From Symsagittifera roscoffensis (taxonomy: Eukaryota > Xenacoelomorpha > Acoela > Convolutidae), in assembly GCF_963678635.1 (NCBI RefSeq), contig NC_087063.1, positions 73,059,617 through 73,123,616 on the forward strand: 64,000 nucleotides of DNA, read 5' to 3'. This document shows, piece by piece, positions 12,600 to 22,084 of this stretch. Position 1 is the first letter of the stretch; every line of letters begins with the position of its first letter. A program made the position numbers and the translations under genes. The notes beneath the pieces were generated by a model that was given only the letters and a program-made list of their open reading frames with translations, did no database searches and had not been told where the DNA came from.

Positions 12600-15210
12600 A
12601 ACATGTCGCCTGTAAGAAAAAATGTTCAGGAGAAAAATGAAGACAAATTTTAACCAAATTGCAGAAACGTTGTTTTTTAAAGCTCCGATTAAAAATTTTA
12701 TGGCCGTTTTTGCAACAATTTTTCACATGCGCACAAAGGTTGTTCTAAAAATGTATTTTTCAGTAAAATAAACAAAAATGTCAGTACTTACTGTTGTATT
12801 CCAATTCAAAACTGTACAAATTAAATTCCTCTGATGTAAGGGTTTTAATTTGTATAGATGTCAAGCTGTTGCTGATTCCGTCAAAACAGGCCACAAATAG
12901 TGGTTTAACTTGTTTAATTTTTCATTTAAGGATTGAAAACATTTCAAGTTTGCAAGCTTTTGAAAAACTATCTGATTCTTGAAAAAAAATGTTTTGAGAT
13001 TTGAAACACGTTTGATTGCGTTACTTTGTTTCCTCATCGCAAGTGCATCGTGCGGTTTTTTTAAAGGTTGCAATCATTTTGCCAGATTTTTTGCGTTCAA
13101 TTACATGACATTTAATTTAACTTCGAATAACCTGCTTCAGTTTTTTGTTGTTTTTGTTATGTTCAGTGCTTTTTACGATTTCTTCAAGTCTCTGTCAGAT
13201 GTTTGGCATTCGCACACAAGTGATTGACAGTTTTTTTCCCCAAGGATAAGTACATAGCAAAAATGCACAAGTGAAAAAAAAACACTCAGAAAGTTTTAAA
13301 GATGTTTTGATGTTTTAAGAAAAAATTTTTGAAATAGTTTGAAAATAAAAGAATTGTAAAAGCAGTTAGAAGTATTTTGCAATTGATTAGTTTGCTTATA
13401 ACCTTCTAAAGACAATCTTATCTGAGCTTAGGATTTCTAAATTGAAAAAATCTTTGAAAGGGTTTTGAATGGTTTGCTTTTTTATGGCATGAATTTTGAC
13501 ATACATATCTCGCAAATTTTTGCAAGGTTCTTCCAAGGTAATGCTTTCCTATAACCACTCAAAAATACCGATGATGTTTACTAGGCGACATTGAAGACGA
13601 ACAGCAAAACTTCGCTTTGCGCATGTTTTCAGCGCAGTTTTTTATCTCTAAAATAATTGTCTGCAAGGATTATTGCTTAACTTTCTTTGGGAATTAAAAT
13701 AATCGTTTCACATAGACAAATAGCAAATGATCCCAGCTCCTCTCTACGAAATTATCAAAAATTGATTTTTTACTTACCAGTTTTTTCTGGGTCTGGAGAT
13801 ATCGGTTTTCACCATCTGCTCTAATCTTTGCATCGGTGTGAACTCTTTCTCAAAAAGCGGAGAAAATTAAAGCGGAGAAAAAAAAGCATTCCAGCGAAAT
13901 TTTTTGAAATTATCTGTGTGACAATTTTATTAAACTCTGCTGTTCCTTACTATTTCACGCGTTTTGAAACATTTTGTGCAAGTGCTGAAAACTGAAATTT
14001 TCAGACTCGGAAAAAATGATGAGTCTTAGAAAACAGGTTGTGATATTTTTCTAGAAGGCAACTAGATCATTTGCTCTTAGTTTATTTAAAAGTTTTTATT
14101 TAATTCCCTGTAAAAATTGTCAAAAATCATCCGTAAAATCAGGCATTTTAGAGAGAAAAAACCTGAATTCAGATAATTTTTCCGACTAGTGTAGCACAGT
14201 TTTAAAAAATAATATACTATTCTCGACAAATTTATACAAATTTTTCTTCAGCTCTTGTTAGTGATACCTCTGCTATGCTAAATGATGTATAAAAATTTGC
14301 ACTAATTATTTTTTTAATTAAGCTATTTTTCGAGGGTTATCTTTAAAGATCCTGAAAATTTATTCCAAGATTTCAGGAAAATTTCAAATTCGCTCAGTAA
14401 GCTACAGAGCCATAATACTGGTTCTTGAGATTGGAGCCAGAATTTTTCTAGTCTTATAGTTGCAAGTATTTTAAAACACGTGAAAACTTCTAAAGATTCT
14501 TTGCTATATTTGATAAATTTCAAGATTGTTCAAGATCTTTGCAAGTTTTTCAAGATGACTCATACTTAGGTTATATAGCAAATCTTGCTAGATTCTCGCA
14601 AGTTTTGTTAATGATGAAGGGACAAGTAAAAAGGAAAGTTAACATCAGCCATTGAGAGTTGAGCTTTTGCAACTACCTTATCGAAATTCCGAATGTGTTA
14701 CAGAGATAGCAAATAAAATCTGGGCATTAAATTTAACAGTAGCCCAATATAAAACGTGCAGATTATGAATTTCGGGCTGACGTAAGTTGTCAGATGTTGA
14801 CTATTTTTGAATACGCCTGATAGATTTCGTCACGATAAGCACTTCATATGCAAAAAAGTGCGTGTAAAGTATGTTATTTCACCTTGCTTTGCTTCAGAGG
14901 TAAGCTGTAGAAAACCTCATTGTCGCCCCCACCACTAGTATTGTTTGTCCCATCTCCCTGATCCACTTTTTTGTCCGTCATTTTCAAAAAAAAATTGACG
15001 ACTACGCTACAGTTATTAGGATTTCAGTAAAATTAAACGATGAAAAATCTCAATGTTGAATTCACTTCAAACCTCAATCACGCTATCCAATGGTTGAAAT
15101 GTGAACAAACAGATTTTGTTTTATGTTTGAATCAAAAAATCAAAACTTCGTTCATATCTTATCACCTTGTGTATCTTTTCACCAAATATGTCCACCTTTT
15201 TAGTATCTTT
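12600..15210. other. No recognised gene
   Basis: AT-rich sequence with a (CATA)n microsatellite just before it (12535-12552). Short reading frames at 12.8-13.2 kb have no family resemblance I can name. I see nothing else supportable. Confidence 0.45.
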
Positions 15211-15223
15211 TGATATTAACAAT

Positions 15224-15672
15224 GGTAACTTCCCAAATGGCATAATTCCCAAATGGCATAAAAATGGAAACTTTTCCCAAATGGCATAAATTTCAAGTTT
15301 TCATTGTAATTTAAACGTTTTCTATCAATTTCTATTTCTATCATTTTGTCAGGAACGAAAGCATGTGAACAAGATTTGGAATTAATTGCTTCCAAACAAA
15401 TTTAAGCAACAGATTTGTCGAAAAAAATTGACCACAAGAAGCTTATTAATAAGCGCAAGCTTATGTTTCTTGCTTTTGATAAAAATTTCTTCAAGTTTTT
15501 CAAGATAAATTGATAATCAACATTTGAATTGACAATTTTACTAATTTTCTCACATTGTTCAAGAAAAAATTGTTCTCGATTTTTTCAATGCAACTGTTGC
15601 ATGAAATTTATGCCATTTGGGACATTTTTAATTTTTATGCCATTTGGGAATTATGCCATTTGAAACGTAATC
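15224..15672. mobile_element. MITE of 449 bp with 8 bp target duplication
   Basis: Inverted ends of about 70 bp contain three copies each of CCCAAATGGCATAA (15231-15295) and its reverse complement (15601-15665). The perfect 8 bp direct repeat TTAACAAT flanks the element at 15216-15223 and 15673-15680. The interior has no coding capacity. The duplication length fits hAT or a related cut-and-paste superfamily, but the termini (GGTAAC / GATTAC) do not identify one. Confidence 0.75.
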
Positions 15673-15879
15673 TTAACAATTACAGACCGCATTCAATCAA
15701 TCAACTGATTCAAGTATATTTCATAAATTTAAGCTGATTGTCGAAAAATCAAATTTTACTCCTCATTTTGTTACCATTAAGGACGTTATACTCATCGATT
15801 TAGCCAAACTAGATCCCAGAAAAATAGAAAACGCGCTCAGATTAGCCAATTATTCAAACAAGAGGATCTACTTACCAAT

Positions 15880-15910
15880 CCGCCCCCCCCACCCCCCCCC
15901 CCCCCCTATG
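15880..15910 (+). repeat. Oligo-C tract
   Basis: A nearly uninterrupted run of C broken by single A residues. Similar tracts occur at 7600, 36.85, 36.91, 36.96, 42.83 and 48.79 kb, and as G at 44.77, 45.39 and 57.65 kb. Confidence 0.9.
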
Positions 15911-15989
15911 GCACCTACTTAAGAACCTCCACCCCTATAAACAAATACAGTAAATTAGTACAGACATTACGAGGCCAAACTGTGCACTG

Positions 15990-16420
15990 GATAGGAATTT
16001 TGCGTCTGAATGTTCCTGGATTCCAGAGACAAGTCTTAAAATACGTTCTAACTTGTAAGTGGATTCCACAAACAATATTTCAGTGGAGTCCGCATTCATA
16101 TACCTGTAACGTAAATTTTGTCGGCACATTTGTTTTGTTGCGGATTCCGCAACAAACAAATATAGCTAGTTGTTCTGGATTCCGCAACTGTAAGTGGATT
16201 CCGCAAAAGGTAAGTGGAATCCGCAAAATTTGTATGCGGATTCTGCAAAGTGTAAGTGGATTCCGCATTTTTGTTCATTACTGATCTTGCATATGAACAA
16301 TTAAAAGCTCGAGGTGGAATATTTGATTCATTATCTATAGGAACGCGCAATTTGAACGCAAAAGGACTTATCCATTTGTCAGCGGAATCCAATCTTAAAA
16401 CATTGGAATCCAAAAACCAA
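15990..16420. repeat. Dispersed GGATTCCGCAA repeats
   Basis: GGATTCCGCAA and close variants occur about ten times between 16010 and 16400, in one main orientation with inverted copies at the right end. The same words also occur near 1970-2020. Reading frames here are by-products of the repeat. Confidence 0.7.
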
Positions 16421-16504
16421 TCTTAAAACATTGGTTAATTATGCGGTTTGAAATGGCTGTTCAGGGTTTGAAATGGCAGTTCATGTTTGAAATGGGGGCA
16501 GTTA

Positions 16505-16725
16505 AGTCACTCATCAGTATTTGAGATGAGATGGTTCAGTTATGGTCAAGAAATCATCATCAGTATTTGAGATGAGATGGTTCAGTTTGAAATGGCAGCT
16601 AAGTCACTCATCAGTATTTGAGATGAGATGGTGCAGAAATTATCATCGCACTCATCAGTATTTGAAATGTGATGGTTTAGTTGGTTCAGAAATTATCATC
16701 GCACTCATCAGCATTCGAGACGAGA
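16505..16725 (+). repeat. Tandem ~50 bp repeat (ATCAGTATTTGAGATGAGATGG)
   Basis: Five copies of a unit built on ATCAGTATTTGAGATG start near 16512, 16559, 16612, 16657 and 16706, spaced 47-53 bp. The later copies diverge. No gene is evident. Confidence 0.75.
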
Positions 16726-16872
16726 TAAAGGACGGCTCGATTGTATTTTTTGAAAGCGGAACTGAAATGTCCTCTCAAAACTGGATTAAAAATCCTCGTT
16801 TAATATAACTGAAAAGAAAAACTTATACAAGCGGTAACTAAAAAATACAGTACGAAAAGTAAAATACTGTTT

Positions 16873-18013
16873 TTAAACTTTGTTGAGCAATTGGATCAAT
16901 TTTTCTGTTCCTTCTGAATCCTTTTCTTCGAAACCTCCACCTTCGACAAAGCGTCTTTGTTGTCTCAATGGCTCACTACGGTATTCGTAGTGTGGTGTGT
17001 TTGATGAAAGTGGAGAATCTTTATCCGGACAAACGAAGGGTGTAATTTTTTCAAACTGCAGACTCGATAGGAAATCAATTATTTCGTCAGCTGAATAGTG
17101 CGAAGAATAACAGCACCGTATGGCTCTCTCAGACACTGCTTTCACCAATCTCCCAGGCATTATCTCGTTTTTAGTGAAAAACATTGCAGTTGGAATGATT
17201 ATAAGCACTTCTGGACTTGGTATGACTTGGAAAGATTGTAATGAATTTTGGTACTTTCGCCATCTAAGGCGAGCCAATTTTGAATTGAGGGAACAAATTT
17301 GTACAGTTGATACTGACATAATAAAACGTGAACTTTAGTGTTGAATCTAAGTGCAAGCTTTGTCATCAAAAACTGAAAACCGTAGCGAGTTTTGTTACAA
17401 AAATGGACCACATTTTTTTGAAATGATAATAGCCATGCGGACACGCTTGAACGATGGCTGAAAGACAGCTCTTCCTACAAGGTATGCAATTGGAATCTGT
17501 TTTGCAAAACGGTGTGTTGACGTAAATATTATCAAAATTTTGAACAGCAGCTTCTTTTAAATTGTCGAAAAGATGATTGATTCGCTTCGTATGAACAACT
17601 TGCCATCTAAAATCGCCAGTAAAAAGGACAGGTTTTTTTTTGGAAACTAGTAAGAACATTACTGAACCTGCGCAGTGACCTGCAGGAATGGGAGTGACAG
17701 TTAGGGTATGAGTCTCGTCCCCTTCCAATGAAACATTCAAGGTTGTCTCATTATCTGAATCCAGAGGTATTATAAATGGAGTTAAAAAAAAATAAAGCGG
17801 CAACGCACTCAACAAAGCAACCAAAACTTTATGACAATAATTTTTCAAGTTATAGTGTTTTAACCTTTCGAAGAGCTCAAGGTCATTAAGGCCCACCATG
17901 TGATCTGTATGACAGTGCGAAAGAAAATAAACCTTAGATTTGAGGTTCTCACCATTGAATCGATCAATTGAAACCCCAAGAAACTCTGATATTGGACCGG
18001 CAAACTCTGACAT
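16873..18013 (-). pseudogene. DCLRE1C: Artemis-like SNM1 nuclease (DCLRE1C homologue), frameshifted
   Basis: Artemis is a metallo-beta-lactamase/beta-CASP nuclease that opens hairpins and trims ends in non-homologous end joining. From the ATG at 18013 the protein opens like vertebrate Artemis, with SIDRF near residue 15 and the metal-binding LSHCHTDHM (His33, His35, Asp37, His38). PAGHCAGSVMF (His113) and FTGDFRW (Asp134) follow. Reading then changes frame twice: at a run of seven T (plus strand 17413-17419), where eight would keep frame, and again near 17220-17240. The remaining stretch still aligns with the beta-CASP region to a stop at 16873. The catalytic Asp of the YLDTTFC motif in human Artemis is Asn here (YVNTPFC). 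The long C-terminal tail of vertebrate Artemis is absent. No introns are seen within the coding part. A splice acceptor (TTTCGTTTCTAG) lies 4 nt before the ATG. Sequencing error could explain the frameshifts but hardly the Asn. Confidence 0.85.
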
Positions 18014-18017
18014 AATT

Positions 18018-18035
18018 CTAGAAACGAAAAGGAGG
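18018..18035 (-). promoter_or_regulatory. Splice acceptor 4 nt before the Artemis-like ATG
   Basis: Read on the minus strand, the pyrimidine-rich CCTCCTTTTCGTTTCTAG ends 4 nt upstream of the ATG. It could be the end of a 5' UTR intron or a spliced-leader trans-splice site. Confidence 0.55.
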
Positions 18036-18179
18036 TATGAAGAGTGAGTTAATAAAATTAGGATTGACGATAAGTTTCTATAGTTTTTAAGAAAGGAGAA
18101 GACCACCACATGTTGATCGTCATGAGCCCATTTTGAGTGTAAGCATCTATCCGTGGTTAATTTATACAAACCAAATTTA

Positions 18180-18430
18180 AATCATTTGGGCGAATAATTA
18201 GGATTACACGAAAGGATCCGAAAAAAAATACAATTAGCTTCAGTAGAGCCAATTATCTCAAATCAAAATGAAATATTTGGGAATTTTAATTCCACTAACT
18301 ACAAAAACTAAACAACCTAAATGATGTGCGCACCAATATAGACGATTTCACATCAGAAAGCACAGTAGGAAGCACACTCTTGGAAGGCGGTTTTTGCATA
18401 AAAGACTAACTAACTAAAGTTTTTTAATAG
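18180..18430. other. Intergenic stretch
   Basis: Nothing recognisable between the Artemis-like locus and the last repeated module to its right. Confidence 0.4.
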
Positions 18431-18440
18431 ACTTCTTTAC

Positions 18441-18667
18441 TGATAAGTGGGATGTTATGACTATGTGACCGGCAAATGATGATGAGGCGCCCGATACTGT
18501 GAGGCATACTGTGAGGCATAATGTGAGGCATACTGTGAGGCATACTGTGAGGCATAATGTGAGGCATACTGGGAGGTAGGATACTGTGGGTAGGCATATA
18601 CGGTCTGTGGCTAGGCATATACGGACTGTGGGTAGGTGTATATGGCATACTGCGACGGCATTTGGCA
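18441..18667 (-). CDS. Repeat module 7: candidate exon encoding Tyr/Gln/Ser-rich repeats
   Basis: On the minus strand the segment starts after TTTTTTTTTTAG and ends ATCA|GTAAAG, a plausible donor. Inside is a 12 bp tandem repeat (TATGCCTCACAG and variants, about seven copies, 18498-18585) plus a looser upstream version. All three frames are nearly open. One gives SQYASHYASQYAS-type peptides, another MPHSMPHI. I cannot tell which frame is used or whether it is translated. It is the leftmost, probably 3'-most, unit of the module series that starts at 20182. Confidence 0.4.
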
Positions 18668-18794
18668 CTAAAAAAAAAACAATTTTTACTAAAATTTAAC
18701 TAAAAAACAGCTTTCTAACAAACTAGTCATAAAATACTTTAGTATTTGAGACACCCAAGGGTCCCTTTTTGGTACTTGAGAGTTTGAAACTTAC

Positions 18795-18931
18795 TGATAA
18801 GTGATCACATTTTGAGTCGGTCGATTGAGTTGGTCAATTGAGTCGGTCGATTGAGTCGGTCGATTGAATCGGGCGATTGAATTGTTCGATTGAGTTGGTC
18901 GGTTGTTCGGTTGATTAAGTCGGCATTTGCA
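18795..18931 (-). CDS. Repeat module 6: candidate 137-nt exon
   Basis: The minus strand reads GTTTTAG|TGCAAATGCC at the left edge of the unit and CTTATCA|GTAAGT at the right edge, both good splice signals. The body is a minisatellite of the 13-mer GAGTCGGTCGATT (plus strand). One frame is open throughout and gives an Asn/Arg/Pro/Thr/Gln/Ser-rich peptide. The neighbouring intron-like segment (TTTGAAACTTAC..., ACTAGTCATAAAAT...) is shared with the other modules. Confidence 0.45.
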
Positions 18932-19027
18932 CTAAAACAACAGTTTTATAATAAACTAGTCATAAAATACCTTAGTATTTGAGACACCTAGTTGTCATAT
19001 TTTGAGATTTGAGATTTTGAAACTTAC

Positions 19028-19164
19028 TGATAAGTGATCACTGTTCGAGTCGGTCGATTGAGTCGGTCAGTTGAGTCGGTCGATTGAGCCGGTCGATTGA
19101 GTCGGGCGATTGAATTGGTCGATTGAATTGGTCGATGGTTCGGGCGATTGAGTCCGCATTTGCA
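19028..19164 (-). CDS. Repeat module 5: candidate 137-nt exon with altered acceptor
   Basis: It has the same length and same open frame as module 6, with the donor CTTATCA|GTAAGT intact. At the acceptor position the sequence is TTTTTTTG|TGCAAATG, where modules 4, 6 and 7 have AG, so the unit may be skipped or use a non-AG acceptor. Confidence 0.4.
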
Positions 19165-19261
19165 CAAAAAAAAACAGTTTTCTAATAAACTAGTCATAAA
19201 ATACCTTAGTATTTAAGACACACAGTGGTCATATTTTGAGATTCAAGATTTTGAAACTTAC

Positions 19262-19385
19262 TGATAAGTGATCACTGTTTGAATCGATCGAGTGATTCAG
19301 TCAATTGAGTCGGTCGATTGAGTCGGGCAATTGAATTGGTCGATTGAGTCGGTCGATTGTTCGGGCGATTGAGCCGGCATTTGCA
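19262..19385 (-). CDS. Repeat module 4: candidate 124-nt exon
   Basis: Acceptor TTTTTTTAG|TGCAAATGCC and donor CTTATCA|GTAAGT are present. The minisatellite body matches modules 5 and 6, but it is 13 nt shorter and each frame meets a stop late in the unit, so it is either out of phase or not translated. Confidence 0.35.
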
Positions 19386-19466
19386 CTAAAAAAAACAAAT
19401 TTCTAATAAACTAGTCATAAAATATTTTAGTAAATTTTTTTGAGATTTGAGATTTTGAATCTTTAC

Positions 19467-19613
19467 TGATAAGTAGGGCATCTTGTAGCCTTGTAGGGCA
19501 AACTGGACGAGTGCTGTTGAGTGACGGCTTAAAAAACAGTTTTTCTAAAAAAAAAACTAGTCATTTAATACTTTGGTAATATAATTCGAGATTTGAGATT
19601 TTGAATCTTTACT
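19467..19613 (-). CDS. Repeat modules 3 and 2: short candidate exons
   Basis: Module 3 (19467-19527) lies between TTTTTTAAG and CTTATCA|GTAAAG. The next unit's donor, TTTATCA|GTAAAG, is at 19613, and its body (19613-19686) begins after TTTTTAC, so an AG acceptor is missing at the expected place. Both bodies are open in at least two frames and lack the 13-mer. The intron-like segments between units match those of the other modules. Confidence 0.35.
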
Positions 19614-19760
19614 GATAAATGAGGGCATTCTGTCTGTACGGCATGCTGTAGCACACTGTCTGTACACACTGTACCATACTCCACGGGTAAAAATAACAGT
19701 TTTCTCATAAACTAGTCAAAAACCGTTTTAGTAATTCATTTTGAGATTTTGAACCTTTAC

Positions 19761-20182
19761 GATGAGGATCCGACCCCAGGCTGGGATGAACCAGCAGTTC
19801 TAGCGCATTCTCGGCCCCGGTCTCAATCTGGCAGGTTTGCAGTGGCGGTAACTGACGGCGCTGCTCGTCCGCGACTGCGCCCCCTCCCGCTTGCCCAATT
19901 ATAGGGCATGTCGTCATCACTGGATGAGTCGTCTTCGATTCGCCCATCCCAGACCACAGCTTGCCCGCGTTTGCGAACCCGCACGTAGCAGAACGCAACA
20001 GCGTCCCAGGCAGTGCTCTCCCCTCGTCACTGCCCGAAAGCGGTTTAAAGTCGGATACACTCCTCAGTTGCTCCGGTTCCGACTCCGAGTCACGGTAGGG
20101 AACCACTGTCTCGACTTCGATCTGGTCTCCTCCCTCCTCATCGTCATCTTCGTCATTTGGTTCCTCGTCCGTGTCAGAGGAA
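19761..20182 (-). CDS. Module 1: acidic low-complexity exon
   Basis: The exon follows ACCTTTGTTTAG and ends CCTCATC|GTAAAG. It encodes about 140 residues, beginning with a Ser/Asp/Glu-rich stretch (DTDEEPNDEDDDEEGG), then a Gly/Ala/Arg-rich part, and is distinctly GC-richer than its surroundings. I know no family. A spliced product downstream of the 20445 start is plausible. The donor sequence and the intron after it match the repeated modules to its left, so it looks like the founder or 5' end of the series. Confidence 0.5.
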
Positions 20183-20259
20183 CTAAACAAAGGTAAAACA
20201 TGATCGATATGGAAGAGGGGTTGGATGTTCCTTTGTGGTTTACATTGGGAAGGTTCAAG

Positions 20260-20445
20260 TTAGTGGTCATAGGTGGAAAGAAGAGGTTGTTCGCATGGCA
20301 CCAGGCTTAGGTAGTTTAAAATGCAATAAACAAGGTCAAAAGCAACAGAATTTTTGTGCCACATCGGCATCGTGTATTTTGTACAGGTCCCGTCGTCGCA
20401 GCATATAGGGCACATTTCAGCGTCGTCATTGGTAGTATTCATCAT
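20260..20445 (-). CDS. Candidate first exon of the repeated-module gene, Cys-rich start
   Basis: The ATG at 20445 is preceded by GAATTTCAG ending 5 nt upstream, a strong splice acceptor. The first 60 residues include CPICCDDGTC, a possible small metal-binding knot, then a mixed hydrophobic stretch and a stop (TAA). A donor before that stop is needed to join the acidic exon at 20182; I did not find an unambiguous one. It lies about 180 nt from the last candidate exon of the JmjC gene on the same strand, so the two may share a transcript. The family is unknown to me. Confidence 0.45.
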   Translation of the reverse strand: MMNTTNDDAEMCPICCDDGTCTKYTMPMWHKNSVAFDLVYCILNYLSLVPCEQPLLSTYDH

Positions 20446-20626
20446 GTTTTCTGAAATTCAGTAAATCAGTTAGTTACTCAGACTGCATTCTAAAAATTAG
20501 AATCATATTTCAATTTATAGAAAAAAACTGTTTCTAAAATGTCAATTAAAGAATCTAGACATTTTTTGCATATTCGTTGAAAAAACTGCATATTTTATAT
20601 TGTTCGAATGTGGTAATAGAAAGTCT

Positions 20627-20753
20627 TCAGGCCCTTTTGACTGATATTTGGGCAGGCAATGCCCCCACTGGCAATTCTCCGCATGGTCCAAGATGGTGTT
20701 GGAAGAGACTGTCCATCTCTTCTTTATTCGCCAACCTTTTCCTTAGTTGTTGG
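20627..20753 (-). CDS. Candidate last exon of the JmjC gene
   Basis: The segment starts after TGTATTTTAAG on the minus strand. It has an open frame (QQLRKRLANKEEMDSLFQHH...) ending in TGA at 20627. That frame is out of phase with a simple join from the donor at 20961: the canonical join gives a short tail and a stop. So either an indel is present, the splice is different, or this belongs to another product. Confidence 0.4.
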
Positions 20754-20960
20754 CTTAAAATACAAAATTATCAAAACTCAGCTTGAGAAGTTAAACTGCG
20801 TTTTTGGTATGAATTAAGCACTTCAGTATACTGGATGACGAAACTAAATTTTTGGGATTATTTGAGTATTTCGGTATATGCGATTAAAGTGGGTGCAGTT
20901 TTTGGGATACGGAAGTAAGTATTTCAGTATTTTAGATAAAATTCGGCCAGAAGTACTTAC

Positions 20961-21750
20961 ATAAATAATTCTGGCAAGGTGGTTATCTAAGGCTTTGTCG
21001 TGAGCTTTCAGAATTCTCCGGACCTCCTCCAGATCTTCTAACTTTTGCGGCCGGATCGTGTCTCTGGTGCTATAAAAATATCTTTCTCTATTTTCCTATA
21101 TTTCGACAAAAATGTATCAGTTTCATCTTTGATACTAACCACAGATGCACCATAAGCTCATTCGGAGCCAACATCGGAAAAGCAGGGTAACAGCTGCTGA
21201 AGGGCTCTTCGTCTTTTCGCTCATTTCTTTTGGATAGATCGTCGGCAGCCGTCATCAGGTGTCCACGATGAATGAAATTGACACCCAGAGCCACTGACTC
21301 TGAATGCGTTTCAACCATGTGTATCATGTCAGCTGGCAAAACAAGTGCCTGGCGCACCGTCAGAACAACTTTCTGACGCCCTCCAGCATTACAGCGAGGG
21401 TTATCCCCGGGAAACATCGGTTTCCAACGCAGAGATTGCTGCATCAGATATTCCGGGAGTACCTGCTTGTTGTTGACAGAGGGGGTCATCAAATAAAATG
21501 TTTTGCAGCCTAAAAGAAAGAAGAACTAAATTGAACATATTCATATACTTCGTTGAAAAAATTCTGCACCAAACTTTGTTTAATCTTTCACCAAAAAGTA
21601 CATCACAGATGTACTGGAGAAATCCTGGTGAAGTGGTTTTAATGCACCAGCCTGCGATAGCAGCAGGTAGCTCCACTCCTTCGTCGGTACTTCTGTCGTC
21701 TCCAACTTCCTCTTATGTATGTGTCCCAGCGACATATCCTTGAATGCTTT
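20961..21750 (-). CDS. JmjC-domain histone demethylase-like protein (KDM2/KDM7 type), core exons
   Basis: JmjC enzymes of this type are Fe(II)/2-oxoglutarate demethylases of histone lysines in the nucleus. Three exons are readable. Exon 1 (to 21585) contains LHQDFSSTSVMYFLVK, matching the FHIDFGGTSVWYHVLK region with the Fe-binding His-x-Asp kept. Exon 2 (21509-21140) continues CKTFYLM, then a divergent stretch, then LPADMIHMVETHSESVALGVNFIH, matching the IPSGWIHAV...FGGNFLH region with its second Fe-binding His. Exon 3 (21069-20961) follows a canonical intron and ends TTTAT|GTAAGT. Exon 2-3 phase joins correctly (Cys codon split). The 75-nt intron between exons 1 and 2 lacks GT at its start (see findings). 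The protein is quite divergent from vertebrate KDM2/PHF8. Upstream coding at 22085-22711 likely belongs to it. The frame upstream of about 21755 is unclear. Confidence 0.75.
21510..21584 (-). other. Non-canonical 75-nt intron in the JmjC gene
   Basis: Removing exactly this segment joins GTGAAAG to GCTGCAAAAC and gives VKGCKTFYLM, which matches the KDM2/7 LKGEKIFYLI block residue for residue with no gap. The 3' end is a good acceptor (CTTCTTTCTTTTAG). The 5' end is AT (ATTAAAC), or GA/AG if the two-base ambiguity is shifted, but never GT or GC. Confidence 0.65.
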
Positions 21751-22084
21751 TGGATATAAAATTTTGTGGCGGCCGACAAGGAAGCAACAGCATCAATGAT
21801 ATTCCAGAACACTGGCGGCATTGATCGGAACAAAATTTGAATCTCAGCTGGCTTAATTGATTGTTTATACTCATAGGATTGAACACAAATTTGAGGTTAG
21901 GCTTATTTGAAAGCTGAAGTCTTTTCTAGGAGTCCAATTACTTTACAAACTGATCAGCTATTCCTTTAAAATGTACCGTCTAGCTCTAAGTTTTTCGGGG
22001 TATTCCTTCAACGTTTTTCAATGAAATTGTCCCCATACATTCGGCTGTCAAACTGGCAATTATCCGCTAGTTGTTTTTGAATAA

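Noticed and set aside
15935-16413. Overlapping reading frames of ~60-105 codons on both strands
   Set aside because: They lie in the GGATTCCGCAA repeat cluster and show no family resemblance.
17120-17338. Plus-strand frame opposite the Artemis-like gene
   Set aside because: A shadow frame; the minus-strand frames align with SNM1/Artemis family motifs.
19891-20270. Plus-strand frame and a second minus-strand frame over the acidic exon
   Set aside because: They are shadows of the GC-rich exon at 19761-20182, whose own frame has a coherent acidic composition and splice borders.
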